64,000 nucleotides of DNA, from positions 25,976 to 89,975 of the IMG/VR virus record IMGVR_UViG_3300025816_000008, one strand, 5' to 3'. A program made the position numbers and the translations under genes. Source of the stretch: a virus. Every line of letters starts with the position of its first letter. Within the stretch, counting starts at the first letter, position 1. The notes beneath the pieces were generated by a model. It made no database searches. It was not told the DNA's origin and worked only from the letters and a program-made list of their open reading frames with translations. Positions 46,082 through 55,355 of this stretch are shown piece by piece.

Positions 46082-48685
46082 TTGAATAATTTTTATACAT
46101 CTATCAATCGCCATAAAGGTGAAATTTTGTATCGTGGTTATACTGCTAATGGTACTCGGATTGAAAAACGTGAAAAGTTCGGTCCAACATTTTTTTTACC
46201 ATCAAAGGATCCATCTAAATACCGATCCCTTGATGGTAATTATTTAAACTCATATCAGTTTGATACAATGTATCAAGGTAAAGAATTTCTAGACACATAC
46301 AAAGATATGGAAGGCGTGAAAGTCTACGGAACTAGGAATTACGTTCATCAATATATTACTGATAACTTTCCAACTGATATAGAATTTAATCAGAAACATA
46401 TTAATATAGTTAATTTTGATATTGAAGTTGCATCAGATGATGGATTTCCTAGTCCGGATGTGGCATTACATCCAGTTATTTCAATAGCTTTAAAATCCAG
46501 TAAGTCATCTATATATCAAGTTTGGGGTTTAGACGAATACGATCCTGCTAAGACTGAACTAGATATGGCTGGCAATCATATCAAATATCATAAATGTAAT
46601 ACTGAAACTGAGTTATTAGTTTCGTTTATAAACTATTGGACTAAAAATTATCCAGACATCGTTACTGGATGGTATATCCGCCAATTTGATATTCCGTATT
46701 TAGTTAATAGAATCTGTAGACTTGCCGGAGAAATACCAGGTGAAGATGGCCAAATAAAATGTAAACCGGCTCGGAGACTTTCTCCGTGGAATAATGTCGG
46801 AACAGGTACATCTCGAGGTCAAAAAAGTGCGAAATATGGTTATGAGTTAGAAGGCATTCAAATTGCTGACTATATTGAATTATTTAAAAAGTTTGGTTAT
46901 TCTTACGGACCTCAAGAGTCTTATAAGCTAGATCATATTGCTTATACCGTACTAGGTGAAAACAAATTATCATATGAAGAGCATGGCAATCTTCACAACT
47001 TATACAAAGCAGACCATCAAAAATTTATTGATTATAATATTAAGGATGTTCAGCTTGTTGACCGCATCGATAGTAAGATGGGTCTTATTAACTTAGTTTT
47101 AACTATGGCCTATAAAGGTGGTGTTAATGTAAGTGATACTTTTGGCACTACGGCTATATGGGAATCAATTATCTATCGCCGCCTTCTTAAAAATGGTGTG
47201 ATACCACCAGTTGAACAGATTTCTCAATGTATGTACGGCTTAGTCGGTAATCCAGACAATCAAACCTATGACGCTAATGGTGCTAAACAAGCTCAGCGTA
47301 CAATTGCAGGTGGTTATGTAAAGTCGCCTCGACCAGGCGCTTATGATTGGGTAGTGTCTTTTGATTTAAATTCACTGTATCCAAATATTATTGTACAATC
47401 TAATATATCGCCTGAGACTATTATTAAAGACAAAACATGGGATCATTTTACTCAAGGTGTTAATCATTATTTAAATAATGATGATATTCAGACCGATGAT
47501 TATTCATTATGTGCTAGTGGCGTGCCATTCAGTAAAAAGAAGCAAGGTATTATTCCAGAGCTTATTGTTGAGTACTATGCAGAACGCAGTGTGATTAAAC
47601 AAAAAATGTTGAAAGTAAAACAAGAATATGAAGAAACAAAAAACAAATCTCTAGAGTCTGAAATCAATCAACTTGAAAATAATCAGATGGCTATTAAAAT
47701 CCTACTTAACTCATTATACGGTGCAATGGCAAATAAGTACTTTAAGTTCTTTGATAATGCTCTTGCAGAGAGCGTTACACTTACCGGTCAACTTTCTATT
47801 AAATGGGCTGAACGGGCTATTAACAATGAAATGAATAAGGTACTTAAAACTAAAGGAAAAGATTATGTTATTGCTATTGACACTGACTCAGTCTATATTA
47901 ATTTTGGTCCTCTTGTTGCTCAACTGGCGCCAGCAGATCCTGTTAAAGCATTGGACAAAATTTGTAAGACACACTTCGAGCCAATGATTGCATCTGCTTA
48001 TGATGAATTATTTCATAAGTTAAATGCGTACACTCCTCGCATGGAAATGGGTAGAGAAGTCATAGCAGATCGTGGTATCTGGACAGCAAAGAAAAGATAT
48101 ATTCTAAATGTGCACAATAATGAAGGTGTGCAATATGCTGAACCGAAACTTAAAATCATGGGTATTGAAGCTATCAAGTCTAGTACTCCTGAAGTCGTCC
48201 GTGATAAATTTAAAGAGATATTTAAGGTTATTATCAAAGGTAATGAATTAAGTACTCGTAAGTTTATAAATGATTTTAAACAAGAATTCAAATCGTTATC
48301 GGCAGAAAAAGTTTCGTTTCCGCGTGGTGTATCTGAACTTGACAAATGGAAAGATCGTCGAACTATCTATAAAAAAGGCACTCCCATACACGTTCGTGGA
48401 GCCTTATTATATAATAATCAAATTAAAGAAAAGTCTCTTGATAAAAAACATGATATGATTCAAAAAGGTGAAAAGATTAAATTTACTTATCTTAAAGTTC
48501 CGAATCCTATTAGGGAAAACGTCATTTCGTTTCCAGATTATTTGCCAGATTCGCTGCATCTAAACAAATATATAGATTATGACAAACAGTTTGAGAAAAC
48601 ATTCATCGAGCCACTTGAACCGATATTAGATGCAGTTGGGTGGTCAGTAAATGAGCAAGCAACATTAGAGGATTTCTTTGGATGA
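46082..48685 (+). CDS. 43: Family B DNA polymerase gp43
   Basis: 867 residues (T4 gp43 is 898). TTG start at 46082 with GGAGGA just upstream; the ATG at 46077 runs into a stop. Exonuclease motifs: FDIEVASDD (Asp113, Glu115), [10 protein letters not shown] (about 201-210) and [12 protein letters not shown] (Asp322). Polymerase motifs: DLNSLYP (428-434), KILLNSLYG (539-547) and DTDS (600-603). It is the replicative polymerase with proofreading, tethered by gp45. Its stop overlaps the PEPCK start. Confidence 0.96.
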   Translation: MNNFYTSINRHKGEILYRGYTANGTRIEKREKFGPTFFLPSKDPSKYRSLDGNYLNSYQFDTMYQGKEFLDTYKDMEGVKVYGTRNYVHQYITDNFPTDIEFNQKHINIVNFDIEVASDDGFPSPDVALHPVISIALKSSKSSIYQVWGLDEYDPAKTELDMAGNHIKYHKCNTETELLVSFINYWTKNYPDIVTGWYIRQFDIPYLVNRICRLAGEIPGEDGQIKCKPARRLSPWNNVGTGTSRGQKSAKYGYELEGIQIADYIELFKKFGYSYGPQESYKLDHIAYTVLGENKLSYEEHGNLHNLYKADHQKFIDYNIKDVQLVDRIDSKMGLINLVLTMAYKGGVNVSDTFGTTAIWESIIYRRLLKNGVIPPVEQISQCMYGLVGNPDNQTYDANGAKQAQRTIAGGYVKSPRPGAYDWVVSFDLNSLYPNIIVQSNISPETIIKDKTWDHFTQGVNHYLNNDDIQTDDYSLCASGVPFSKKKQGIIPELIVEYYAERSVIKQKMLKVKQEYEETKNKSLESEINQLENNQMAIKILLNSLYGAMANKYFKFFDNALAESVTLTGQLSIKWAERAINNEMNKVLKTKGKDYVIAIDTDSVYINFGPLVAQLAPADPVKALDKICKTHFEPMIASAYDELFHKLNAYTPRMEMGREVIADRGIWTAKKRYILNVHNNEGVQYAEPKLKIMGIEAIKSSTPEVVRDKFKEIFKVIIKGNELSTRKFINDFKQEFKSLSAEKVSFPRGVSELDKWKDRRTIYKKGTPIHVRGALLYNNQIKEKSLDKKHDMIQKGEKIKFTYLKVPNPIRENVISFPDYLPDSLHLNKYIDYDKQFEKTFIEPLEPILDAVGWSVNEQATLEDFFG

Positions 48686-49914
48686 CAAATATTAATATTA
48701 AAACAAATCCAACAGGCCGAAGCCCTGAAAACAAATATTTCTTTGGAGAAAAAACAAAGTGTTTAGATAAGACTCGACCAAAGTATTATAAAGTTGGAAA
48801 GATGGAAGACTTTCTTCAATTTGCAGATCTGATGATACCTAGGTTAATATCTCAATCGATTTATAAAAAACCACTATATCTTGAAACATGTAATATTAGA
48901 TTTAAAATAAATACTAATGATGAAAGACATGAACAATTTGTTAAAAATATGTTTGATGTATTGCCTAATGGTTTTGATCCTAAAGTTTATCCACATAGCG
49001 CACATGATTCTGATTGGACAATTTGGCATAACACGGAATTGAAGGTTGATGAGCCAAAAATCTATGTAAATCTTGATACTAAAACTATGTTAATTGCTGG
49101 GACAACATTTCTAGGTGAAATCAAAAAAGGTATATTTGGTGTAGTTAGTTTTGAACTGCCGAGATATGATATTTTACCAATGCATTGTAGTGCTTTTACA
49201 TATAATGATACGACTAACTTAATGTTTGGATTAAGCGGTACCGGTAAAACTACCCTTAGTAGCGACCCAGATTATAGATTAATTAGTGATGACGAAGTAT
49301 CTTGGAATCACGATGGAATTGAAATGATCGAAACAGGCTGTTATGCAAAAAGCGAAGGGTTAACACCAGAGACACATAAAACTATATTTGATGCAGTAGA
49401 GAAAGCAAGAAATAGTGACTGTTTAGTTGTAGAAAATCCAGGTGTACCAAACGCAAGATTAAGTTATCCTATCACTTGTGTTGAAAACGCGTATCATGAA
49501 CCCCAACAATTTAATCATCCAACTAATATCTTTTTTCTTACTATGGATGCAAAAGGCGTGTTTCCTCCGGTATCTAAAATTTCTGGTGAGACTGTACGAC
49601 GTTTCTTTGAAACTGGATACACGAGCCAAATGCCTGGAACTGAACAGGGAGCAACAGAAATCAAGCCACTTTTTAGTCCTTGTTATGGTTCTCCCTTTAT
49701 GCCAAGACCAATACATGTTTATAGTGATTTACTAATGCAAAAAATTCAGTCTAATGATTGTAACGTATATCTTATTAATACTGGTATGGATAAAGCTGGT
49801 CATAGATACTCATTAGACTTTACTAGAAATTGTGTCAAAGAAGCAATTAACCATGGCACCCGTGACGATAGTAAAAACGTGTTAAATATCTTAGAAAGCT
49901 TAATAAATGAATAA
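48682..49914 (+). CDS. pckA: ATP-type phosphoenolpyruvate carboxykinase
   Basis: 410 residues against about 530 in bacteria; the N-terminus and some loops are shorter. Active-site elements are kept: TGRSP (Arg13), KKG (Lys148/149), MHCS (His168), P-loop GLSGTGKTT (183-191), DDE (203-205), Arg259 in ARLSYP and RYSLDFTR (375-382). The E. coli Tyr207 position appears as Phe. The enzyme converts oxaloacetate plus ATP to PEP and CO2, the entry to gluconeogenesis. It starts inside the polymerase stop (ATGA) and overlaps metK by 8 bases, so it is expressed with replication genes. Confidence 0.9.
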   Translation: MTNINIKTNPTGRSPENKYFFGEKTKCLDKTRPKYYKVGKMEDFLQFADLMIPRLISQSIYKKPLYLETCNIRFKINTNDERHEQFVKNMFDVLPNGFDPKVYPHSAHDSDWTIWHNTELKVDEPKIYVNLDTKTMLIAGTTFLGEIKKGIFGVVSFELPRYDILPMHCSAFTYNDTTNLMFGLSGTGKTTLSSDPDYRLISDDEVSWNHDGIEMIETGCYAKSEGLTPETHKTIFDAVEKARNSDCLVVENPGVPNARLSYPITCVENAYHEPQQFNHPTNIFFLTMDAKGVFPPVSKISGETVRRFFETGYTSQMPGTEQGATEIKPLFSPCYGSPFMPRPIHVYSDLLMQKIQSNDCNVYLINTGMDKAGHRYSLDFTRNCVKEAINHGTRDDSKNVLNILESLINE

Positions 49915-51001
49915 ATATATCTTTACAAGTGAATCAGTAAGTGATGGCCACCCCGATAAGGTTGCTGATCAAATAAGCGATGCACTGGTCGATGCTGGAT
50001 TATATAAAGGTGACGAAACTACAAGGGTAGCTATTGAAACTCTAGTGACAACAAACAGTGTGACTATTGCTGGTGAAGTAAAGAATTATAATGTAGGCTT
50101 TTTAGAAAGAGCTGATATTGTTCGTGATGTTATAAAACAAATAGGTTATGAACAAGAAGGCTTTCATCATAAAAACGTAATTATAAGTGATATGATACAT
50201 GAGCAAAGTGATGATATTGCACTAGGAACAGATGATTTCGGCGCAGGCGATCAAGGCATTATGTTTGGATATGCTTGTAATCACACAAAAAGTATGATGC
50301 CAGCACCTATACATTATAGTCATGCGGTGTTAAAGAACTTAAAAACAAAACGTGGAGACATTTTAGGTCCTGATGCTAAGTCTCAAATTAGTGTAGAGTA
50401 TGATGGCGCAAGGCGTGACGGAGTAATTAAGCGTATTGCACAAATTGTTATTAGTACACAACATACAGAAGGTAACGTAGAAGAAGCAAGAAACCTCTGT
50501 AGACTTGCTGCAACGGAAGAACTAGGAGATTTAGTAGATGAAAATACAGTATGGCATCTTAATCCTACAGGTAACTTTGTTATTGGTGGGCCTGATGGTG
50601 ATGCCGGTGTTACAGGACGTAAAATTATTGTTGATACCTATGGCGGTTTTGCTCCTCACGGCGGAGGTGCTTTCAGCGGTAAAGATCCAACAAAGGTTGA
50701 TCGTAGTGCAGCATATATGGCCCGTTGGATTGCTAAGAACGTAGTAGCAGACGAAATGGCAGACTGGTGTAACATACAATTAAGCTATGCTATTGGCGTT
50801 AAAGAACCTACAAGCATTTACATTGACTCGAACGGACACAATAGATCAATTGCTAGTTTCATTCAAAAAGAAATTGATTTAACACCCAAAGGAATTATTG
50901 ATAGATTTGATTTGTTTAATTTTTATGAATACAGTAAGAACTGTACATACGGGCACTTTGGTGACAAAGAAGTGCCATGGGAGAGGTTGGGTTGGAAATG
51001 A
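49907..51001 (+). CDS. metK: S-adenosylmethionine synthetase
   Basis: 364 residues, near full length (bacterial enzymes are about 385). Key motifs: GHPDKVADQISDA (His15, Asp17), GAGDQGIMFGYA (112-123), GGPDGDAGVTGRKIIVDTYGG and GGGAFSGKDPTKVDRSAAY (252-270). It makes SAM from methionine and ATP. In a phage it could support methylation or SAM-derived modification of DNA or polyamine synthesis. It lies in the PEPCK operon and overlaps the next gene (ATGA). Confidence 0.95.
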   Translation: MNKYIFTSESVSDGHPDKVADQISDALVDAGLYKGDETTRVAIETLVTTNSVTIAGEVKNYNVGFLERADIVRDVIKQIGYEQEGFHHKNVIISDMIHEQSDDIALGTDDFGAGDQGIMFGYACNHTKSMMPAPIHYSHAVLKNLKTKRGDILGPDAKSQISVEYDGARRDGVIKRIAQIVISTQHTEGNVEEARNLCRLAATEELGDLVDENTVWHLNPTGNFVIGGPDGDAGVTGRKIIVDTYGGFAPHGGGAFSGKDPTKVDRSAAYMARWIAKNVVADEMADWCNIQLSYAIGVKEPTSIYIDSNGHNRSIASFIQKEIDLTPKGIIDRFDLFNFYEYSKNCTYGHFGDKEVPWERLGWK

Positions 51002-51714
51002 TTCATTATATTTTTGATGTTGACGGTACACTTACTCCAAGCAGAGGTAAAATGGATGAGGAGTTTTCAAAGTTTTTCTTTGATTTTTGTACTTTAAATA
51101 AAGTGTATTTAGTAACAGGTAGTGATATTCAAAAAACACGAGAGCAAGTTGGAGAAGTTATTTGGGGAATGACTAAGCGTAACTATCAATGTTCTGGTAA
51201 TGATGTATGGGAACGTGGTAAGAATGTTCGTACTTCTACTTTAAAGTTACCGGATGAAATGTGGGGCTATTTAAATAAGGCAATCACTGATAGTTCATTT
51301 CCAGTTCAAAATGGACAACACATTGAAGAACGTCCGGGTCTATATAACTTGTCTATTCCAGGAAGAAATATAGGCAATCGTACTCGAATTCAATATGTAG
51401 CATATGACAATTATACTAACGAAAGAAATAATATTGCTGCTAAGTTACGAGAGCAATTTCCATTGTTTGAATTTAAAGTTGCTGGTGAAACCGGTATAGA
51501 TATTACTGCTAAAGGAAATAATAAATCACAAATTCTTGATGATTTTGATTCTTCAGATGTTATCTATTTCTTTGGAGATAAGTGTGATAAAGGTGGAAAT
51601 GATCATGAACTTGCATTAGCTGTACATGATCGTGGAGGAGAAAATAGTACATATCAAGTAAATAGTTGGGAAGACACATTTTCTTATTTACAAGCTGTTA
51701 AAAATGTGGTATAA
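50998..51714 (+). CDS. Phosphomannomutase-like HAD enzyme
   Basis: 238 residues from ATG 50998. HAD motif I is IFDVDGTLT (Asp7, Asp9); ERPGLYNLSIPGRN, a lysine-containing ITAKGNNK and FFGDKCDKGGNDHE (about 198-211) match the eukaryote-type phosphomannomutase branch. The expected reaction is mannose-6-phosphate to mannose-1-phosphate; a sugar-phosphate phosphatase is the alternative. The 3' end contains a sigma70-like promoter for the MazG-like gene. Confidence 0.8.
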   Translation: MIHYIFDVDGTLTPSRGKMDEEFSKFFFDFCTLNKVYLVTGSDIQKTREQVGEVIWGMTKRNYQCSGNDVWERGKNVRTSTLKLPDEMWGYLNKAITDSSFPVQNGQHIEERPGLYNLSIPGRNIGNRTRIQYVAYDNYTNERNNIAAKLREQFPLFEFKVAGETGIDITAKGNNKSQILDDFDSSDVIYFFGDKCDKGGNDHELALAVHDRGGENSTYQVNSWEDTFSYLQAVKNVV

Positions 51715-51715
51715 T
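51687..51715 (+). promoter_or_regulatory. Sigma70-like promoter inside the end of the HAD gene
   Basis: TTTACA (51687-51692), 17 bases, TATAAT (51710-51715), 26 bases before the MazG-like ATG at 51741. Confidence 0.8.
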
Positions 51716-51740
51716 TACATATATAATGAAGGAGAATATA

Positions 51741-52154
51741 ATGAGCGATAACTGGGTTGACGACATTGAAGGTATGCACCATAAATTTGGTGTAGACGAA
51801 TGGTTTGAAAAAAATAAACACGATAAAGAACTCATGAAAAAATTTATTCAATTTCGTATGTTAATGATTTATGAAGAACTCGGCGAAACGATGTCAGCCA
51901 TAAATAATTCGGATAGCGAAGAAATTGTTGATGGTCTTATTGATTTGTGCGTATTTGCTATAGGCACATTAGATATATTTAAGGTTGATGCTAATGCAGC
52001 ATGGAATAAAGTCTTAAAAGCTAATATGGAAAAAGAGCCAGGAGTAAAACCAGGTCGACCAAATAGATTTGGTTTGCCAGATCTTCTTAAACCACACGGT
52101 TGGACACCACCAAATCATAGAGGTAATCATGGAAGTCTCCGCGACGTTCTTTAA
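51741..52154 (+). CDS. MazG-like nucleotide pyrophosphohydrolase
   Basis: 137 residues from ATG 51741, preceded by AAGGAGA. The all-alpha NTP-PPase pattern is visible in FRMLMIYEELGETMSAI (EExxE-type) and EEIVDGLIDLCVFAIGTL (ExxD-type). Such enzymes hydrolyse (d)NTPs or alarmones; phage versions may adjust nucleotide pools or ppGpp. The C-terminus carries a Pro/Gly-rich tail. It overlaps the primase-like gene by 26 bases. Confidence 0.75.
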   Translation: MSDNWVDDIEGMHHKFGVDEWFEKNKHDKELMKKFIQFRMLMIYEELGETMSAINNSDSEEIVDGLIDLCVFAIGTLDIFKVDANAAWNKVLKANMEKEPGVKPGRPNRFGLPDLLKPHGWTPPNHRGNHGSLRDVL

Positions 52155-53064
52155 GTCTATATATGATAACAAAACTAATCGTAAAATAAAATTCAACAGC
52201 TTCTCTCAATTTGAGAAGCTGTTGTACAAACTATCAGAAATACCAAGAGGAGGCAAAAGCGATGCTGAACTTATATCACCGGCTAGTTATATTAATGATA
52301 CAACTCGGGCAAACAAAAATGTTTTGGATTGGTCAGGTTGGGCTGCTGTTGATGTTGATGATCATGAGTTTCAAGGAAACCTAGAGAATGAGTTACGTAA
52401 TCGTTTCGGCGGTCTTTCTTATGTTTGCTATAGTACTGCTAGTAGTTCCAATAGTCATCCAAAGTTTAGACTTGTCTTCCCGCTTAGTGAGCCAGTTGAA
52501 TCTATTAAAATCAAGCATTTCTGGTTCTCTCTCAATAAAGAACTCGGTGAAATCGGAGATGGACAGACTAAAGATTTATCTCGAATGTATTACATCCCTG
52601 CAGCGTATGCTGGGGCTAACAATTTTATATTCAGTAATATTGGTGCTAACATTGATCCTCACGAGTTAATGGCAAAACATGCTTACGCTGAAAAGCGAGG
52701 TTCGTCATTCATGGATAGATTATCTCCGGAAATGCAAACACAGATTATTGAACATCGTAAGACTAAGATGGAAAATACTAATGTAGTTTGGTCTGGATAT
52801 CGAGACTGTCCATTTGTTAACAAGAATCATATTAAGGAATGGTTTACTATATCTGGTACTGATAACTCAGGCCGATACGCTATGATATATAAAATTATGG
52901 TATCAACAGCATTAAGTGCTATTAAAAAACAATATCCGATATCAGCGTACGAGATAGAGCAATTAGTAAGAGAGCTTGATAATGAAACGACCCGTAAATA
53001 TGAAAAAAGACCACTTAATGTAGAAGCTGATAGGGCTATAGAATATGCATATAAAAACGCATAA
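52129..53064 (+). CDS. PrimPol-like DNA primase
   Basis: 311 residues from ATG 52129, with AGAGG upstream; a longer frame lies inside the MazG-like gene. DVDD (75-78), YSTASSSNSHPKFRLVFPLS (about 101-120, with His110) and a DLSRMYYIPAAY block match the archaeo-eukaryotic primase/PrimPol fold of mobile elements. No Toprim or zinc-finger motif of T4 gp61 type is seen here. It may prime lagging strands with gp41; a repair or replication-initiator role is the alternative. Confidence 0.65.
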   Translation: MEVSATFFKSIYDNKTNRKIKFNSFSQFEKLLYKLSEIPRGGKSDAELISPASYINDTTRANKNVLDWSGWAAVDVDDHEFQGNLENELRNRFGGLSYVCYSTASSSNSHPKFRLVFPLSEPVESIKIKHFWFSLNKELGEIGDGQTKDLSRMYYIPAAYAGANNFIFSNIGANIDPHELMAKHAYAEKRGSSFMDRLSPEMQTQIIEHRKTKMENTNVVWSGYRDCPFVNKNHIKEWFTISGTDNSGRYAMIYKIMVSTALSAIKKQYPISAYEIEQLVRELDNETTRKYEKRPLNVEADRAIEYAYKNA

Positions 53065-53079
53065 AGATGAAATTAACTG

Positions 53080-53108
53080 TGTACATTGCCTTAAAACTGT
53101 GATAGTGT
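53080..53108 (+). promoter_or_regulatory. Promoter-like copy of the AACTGTG element
   Basis: TGTACA (53080-53085), 17 bases, TAGTGT (53103-53108). AACTGTG occurs at 53075-53081 and 53095-53101. 53073-53101 matches 34025-34053 at 27 of 29 bases. Confidence 0.6.
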
Positions 53109-53131
53109 AGTATCATATAAAGGAGATACTT

Positions 53132-53320
53132 ATGAACTCATTCACTCAAACAATCGCTAATCAAATACCTATAGGTCTTGATCGTTACGGTCAAATCTTC
53201 GCTGCTAAGAAACTCATTCTTGCATCAGACTCTCCCCTTCTAGCTACATGCAGAGAGACTCTAGAAGAAATCGAAGAAATCATCTTTCAACGAGACAGAA
53301 AGGAATTGCCAAATGCATAA
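53132..53320 (+). CDS. Small hypothetical protein
   Basis: 62 residues (NSFTQTIANQIPIGLDRYGQIF, then an acidic helix CRETLEEIEEIIFQRDRKEL). AAAGGAG precedes the ATG. It is the first gene after the repeat-bearing promoter and overlaps the next small gene by 8 bases. No family recognised. Confidence 0.6.
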   Translation: MNSFTQTIANQIPIGLDRYGQIFAAKKLILASDSPLLATCRETLEEIEEIIFQRDRKELPNA

Positions 53321-53471
53321 AGCTGAAATTGAAAATCTAGTAAAAGACTATCTTAATAAAGGTGGTAAAATCGTTAAATGCCGTCCTGGATATGCTAAAA
53401 CTGAACCTCGGCGTTTTAAATATTCTGTTGCAAATCAAGGCCGTAAAACAGTAACTTTGAAAGGTTATTAA
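53313..53471 (+). CDS. 52-residue basic protein
   Basis: Reads MHKAEIENLVKDYLNKGG, then KIVKCRPGYAKTEPRRF, and ends in TVTLKGY. GAAAGGAATT lies 10 bases upstream, the start overlaps the previous stop region, and its stop is directly followed by the next ATG (53472). The tight fit and basic helix-turn character support a real gene; it may bind nucleic acid, but no family is recognised. Confidence 0.65.
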   Translation: MHKAEIENLVKDYLNKGGKIVKCRPGYAKTEPRRFKYSVANQGRKTVTLKGY

Positions 53472-53843
53472 ATGAAAGATAAGTATTCAATTAGATTTCT
53501 GCAAAAGTGTGCAGAAGTACAAATCAAAAAAAGTAATGACTATCAAAATCCTAACTCTAGAGTAAAGCAGGCCGATTACTATCCTCGCGGCTGTGCTACT
53601 ATTCTTGATACAATGGCTGCGAAAGTCCTTCGTATGCAATCTGTTCTTGAAGCAATGGAAATGGATCCAACTTATCAACCGAACTTTGAGTCACTCGAAG
53701 ACTCTTGTGTTGATATTACTAATTATGCATCATTCTTTGCTGCTTATATGAATGGCGCCATTGATGGCCAGACAGGCGATCGTGATTTTCTAAATCGTCC
53801 TATAGCACCCAAAGGAAAACCAAATGAGATCGTTCAGTCTTAA
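53472..53843 (+). CDS. DUF1599/nucleotide-modification-associated-like protein
   Basis: 123 residues. EVQIKKSNDYQNPNSRVKQADYYPRGC, then LDTMAAKVLRMQSVLEAM and SLEDSCVDITNYASFFAAYMNG follow the pattern of DUF1599 (Nmad1), an all-alpha family found beside phage base-modification enzymes. The role of that family is not settled. Its place at the head of the 53.5-60.2 kb cluster fits such an association. The stop overlaps the following gene by 20 bases. Confidence 0.55.
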   Translation: MKDKYSIRFLQKCAEVQIKKSNDYQNPNSRVKQADYYPRGCATILDTMAAKVLRMQSVLEAMEMDPTYQPNFESLEDSCVDITNYASFFAAYMNGAIDGQTGDRDFLNRPIAPKGKPNEIVQS

Positions 53844-54303
53844 AGATATAAATTTGATAGAACTCTTGGCCAAAGCAAAGGCTGAGAGTCAACTTATCTT
53901 TGATAAAGAGTCTACTCGTAAAGGTAGAACTCTTGATGATATTACTGTTACCAATATGTACGGTTTAGCAGCTGAACAGTTTCTTATTGAAAAATGTAAT
54001 TTCACTGATAATCCTTTACCATATCAGGATGTAATATCTCCAGAAGGTATTGATGTTGAAGTAAAAGTAACAAAAGTTTTTAATTATATTCCTAATGTAT
54101 TATATCGTTTAAAAGAAAAGCGTAAAAAGTATCCTAGTTTATATCAGCCTGATTGGGTTTTTATATATTTAAATGATAAAAAAACTCGTGATTATGTTTT
54201 TGCTGGTACATATAAATGGAATGGCAAAACATATGTTACTAAAGATTGGTCTTTAGAAATTGATAGAGAATTTCTTGCTAACTATGAAGGAGTAAACAAT
54301 TGA
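53824..54303 (+). CDS. Possible PD-(D/E)XK nuclease-fold protein
   Basis: 159 residues. YGLAAEQFLIEKC (Glu51) followed by GIDVEVKVTK (Asp77, Glu79, Lys81) has the spacing of PD-(D/E)XK nuclease cores. The C-terminal half is beta-rich and basic (RLKEKRKKYPSLYQPDWVFIYL). If active it could be a phage endonuclease acting on host or unmodified DNA; a non-catalytic relative is equally possible. It ends in a TTGA overlap with the cupin gene. Confidence 0.5.
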   Translation: MRSFSLKDINLIELLAKAKAESQLIFDKESTRKGRTLDDITVTNMYGLAAEQFLIEKCNFTDNPLPYQDVISPEGIDVEVKVTKVFNYIPNVLYRLKEKRKKYPSLYQPDWVFIYLNDKKTRDYVFAGTYKWNGKTYVTKDWSLEIDREFLANYEGVNN

Positions 54304-54659
54304 AAGCTGGTAAAGTCTGGGGAATGACTGAACTCATTGAAGCCAATGGTACTTTAGAATTTCATCGTATTGAAATGGAAGCTACGGGAGTATGCTCAAA
54401 ACATCTTCATGAATATAAATGGAATGGCTTTTATATCGAGTCAGGAATAATGCTCATCCGTGTATGGCAAAAAGATTACGATTTAATTGATGAAACTATT
54501 TTACAAGCAGGTGAATATACTAAAGTAAAACCAGGAGTTTATCATCAATTTGAATGTATTGAACCCGGTGTGGCCTTTGAGTTATATTGGGCTGAGTTTA
54601 ACCATAATGATATTATAAGAGAAACTGTAGGGAGATCGGACAATGAGAGAATTTATTAA
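54300..54659 (+). CDS. Cupin-fold protein
   Basis: 119 residues. TTG start at 54300, overlapping the previous TGA, with AAGGAG 7 bases upstream. Cupin motif 1 is SKHLHEYKWNGFYIESG (His35, His37) and motif 2 is KPGVYHQFE (His82), so a metal site is plausible. Such single-domain cupins often act in sugar or small-molecule metabolism. Neighbouring cytidylyltransferase and sugar-dehydrogenase genes suggest a sugar-related step. Confidence 0.7.
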   Translation: MKAGKVWGMTELIEANGTLEFHRIEMEATGVCSKHLHEYKWNGFYIESGIMLIRVWQKDYDLIDETILQAGEYTKVKPGVYHQFECIEPGVAFELYWAEFNHNDIIRETVGRSDNERIY

Positions 54660-54948
54660 TGATGCTTGGAACAGTGTCATGGATGCAGATATTAATCCTT
54701 TAAGAAATATACCAAATCTTCAAGTTAGACATTTAATTATGCAAATACTTGCTTGGATGTGGGTATCTGTATGCTCTATGTACATAGGAAGCATTATGTT
54801 TTGGGGCGTTAACGCAATCGTTCATACATTGTTATTAGCAGCAATTGTGATTACAGTTGGTACATTTGATACCGCAAAGCGCAATCCTAAACTTTTCGAT
54901 AGAATTGATGGATATAATGGTCGTAGAAATAATGGAGAACACGACTAA
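54643..54948 (+). CDS. Small inner-membrane protein
   Basis: 101 residues with two predicted membrane helices: LIMQILAWMWVSVCSMYIGS (about 31-50) and a second starting near WGVNAIVHTLLLAAIVITVG (about 54-73). The C-terminal tail is polar and basic (NPKLFDRIDGYNGRRNN). Function unknown. It overlaps the cupin gene by 17 bases and the next gene by one (TAATG), so it is embedded in the sugar-gene run. Confidence 0.7.
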   Translation: MREFINDAWNSVMDADINPLRNIPNLQVRHLIMQILAWMWVSVCSMYIGSIMFWGVNAIVHTLLLAAIVITVGTFDTAKRNPKLFDRIDGYNGRRNNGEHD

Positions 54949-55355
54949 TGAAAGTTGGATTTACTTGTAGTACTTTTGATTTACTTCATGCTGGACATGT
55001 ATCTATGCTCAGAGAAGCAAAGTCACAATGTGACTATTTGATCTGCGGTCTGCAAGTAAATCCTAATATTGATCGTAAGGAAAAGAATTCTCCGATACAA
55101 AATATTGTGGAAAGACAAGTACAGCTTTCTGCAATAAAATATGTTGATGAGATCATTATTTATTGTACAGAAGCCGATTTACTTGATATAATAAACATGT
55201 ATCCAATTAATGTTAGGATACTTGGTGAAGAGTATAGAAGCAAGGATTTTACTGGTAAAGATGAATGTCGCAACCGTGGAATTGATTTATACTTTAACAA
55301 ACGTGATCATCGCTTTTCAACAAGCGATCTAAGAAAGAGAGTATGTGAGCAATGA
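54948..55355 (+). CDS. Cytidylyltransferase-like nucleotidyltransferase
   Basis: 135 residues, the length of TagD-type glycerol-3-phosphate cytidylyltransferases. The nucleotide-binding motif is STFDLLHAGHVSML (HAGH 15-18) and the C-terminal RFSTSDLRKR matches the ISTTxI-type motif. It should join a phosphorylated alcohol or sugar to CMP or AMP. Glycerol-3-phosphate and heptose-1-phosphate are both possible substrates. It overlaps the TS-like gene (ATGA). Confidence 0.82.
   Translation: MKVGFTCSTFDLLHAGHVSMLREAKSQCDYLICGLQVNPNIDRKEKNSPIQNIVERQVQLSAIKYVDEIIIYCTEADLLDIINMYPINVRILGEEYRSKDFTGKDECRNRGIDLYFNKRDHRFSTSDLRKRVCEQ

Noticed and set aside
48682-49914. HPr kinase or generic P-loop kinase instead of PEPCK
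   Set aside because: The TGRSP, KKG, MHCS, DDE and ARLSYP elements occur in PEPCK order and spacing, which HPr kinases lack.
49911-49918. AATAAATA at the PEPCK-metK junction as a late promoter
   Set aside because: It falls within overlapping coding sequence (stop and start codons), lacks the ACTAATTGAA context and metK starts before it.
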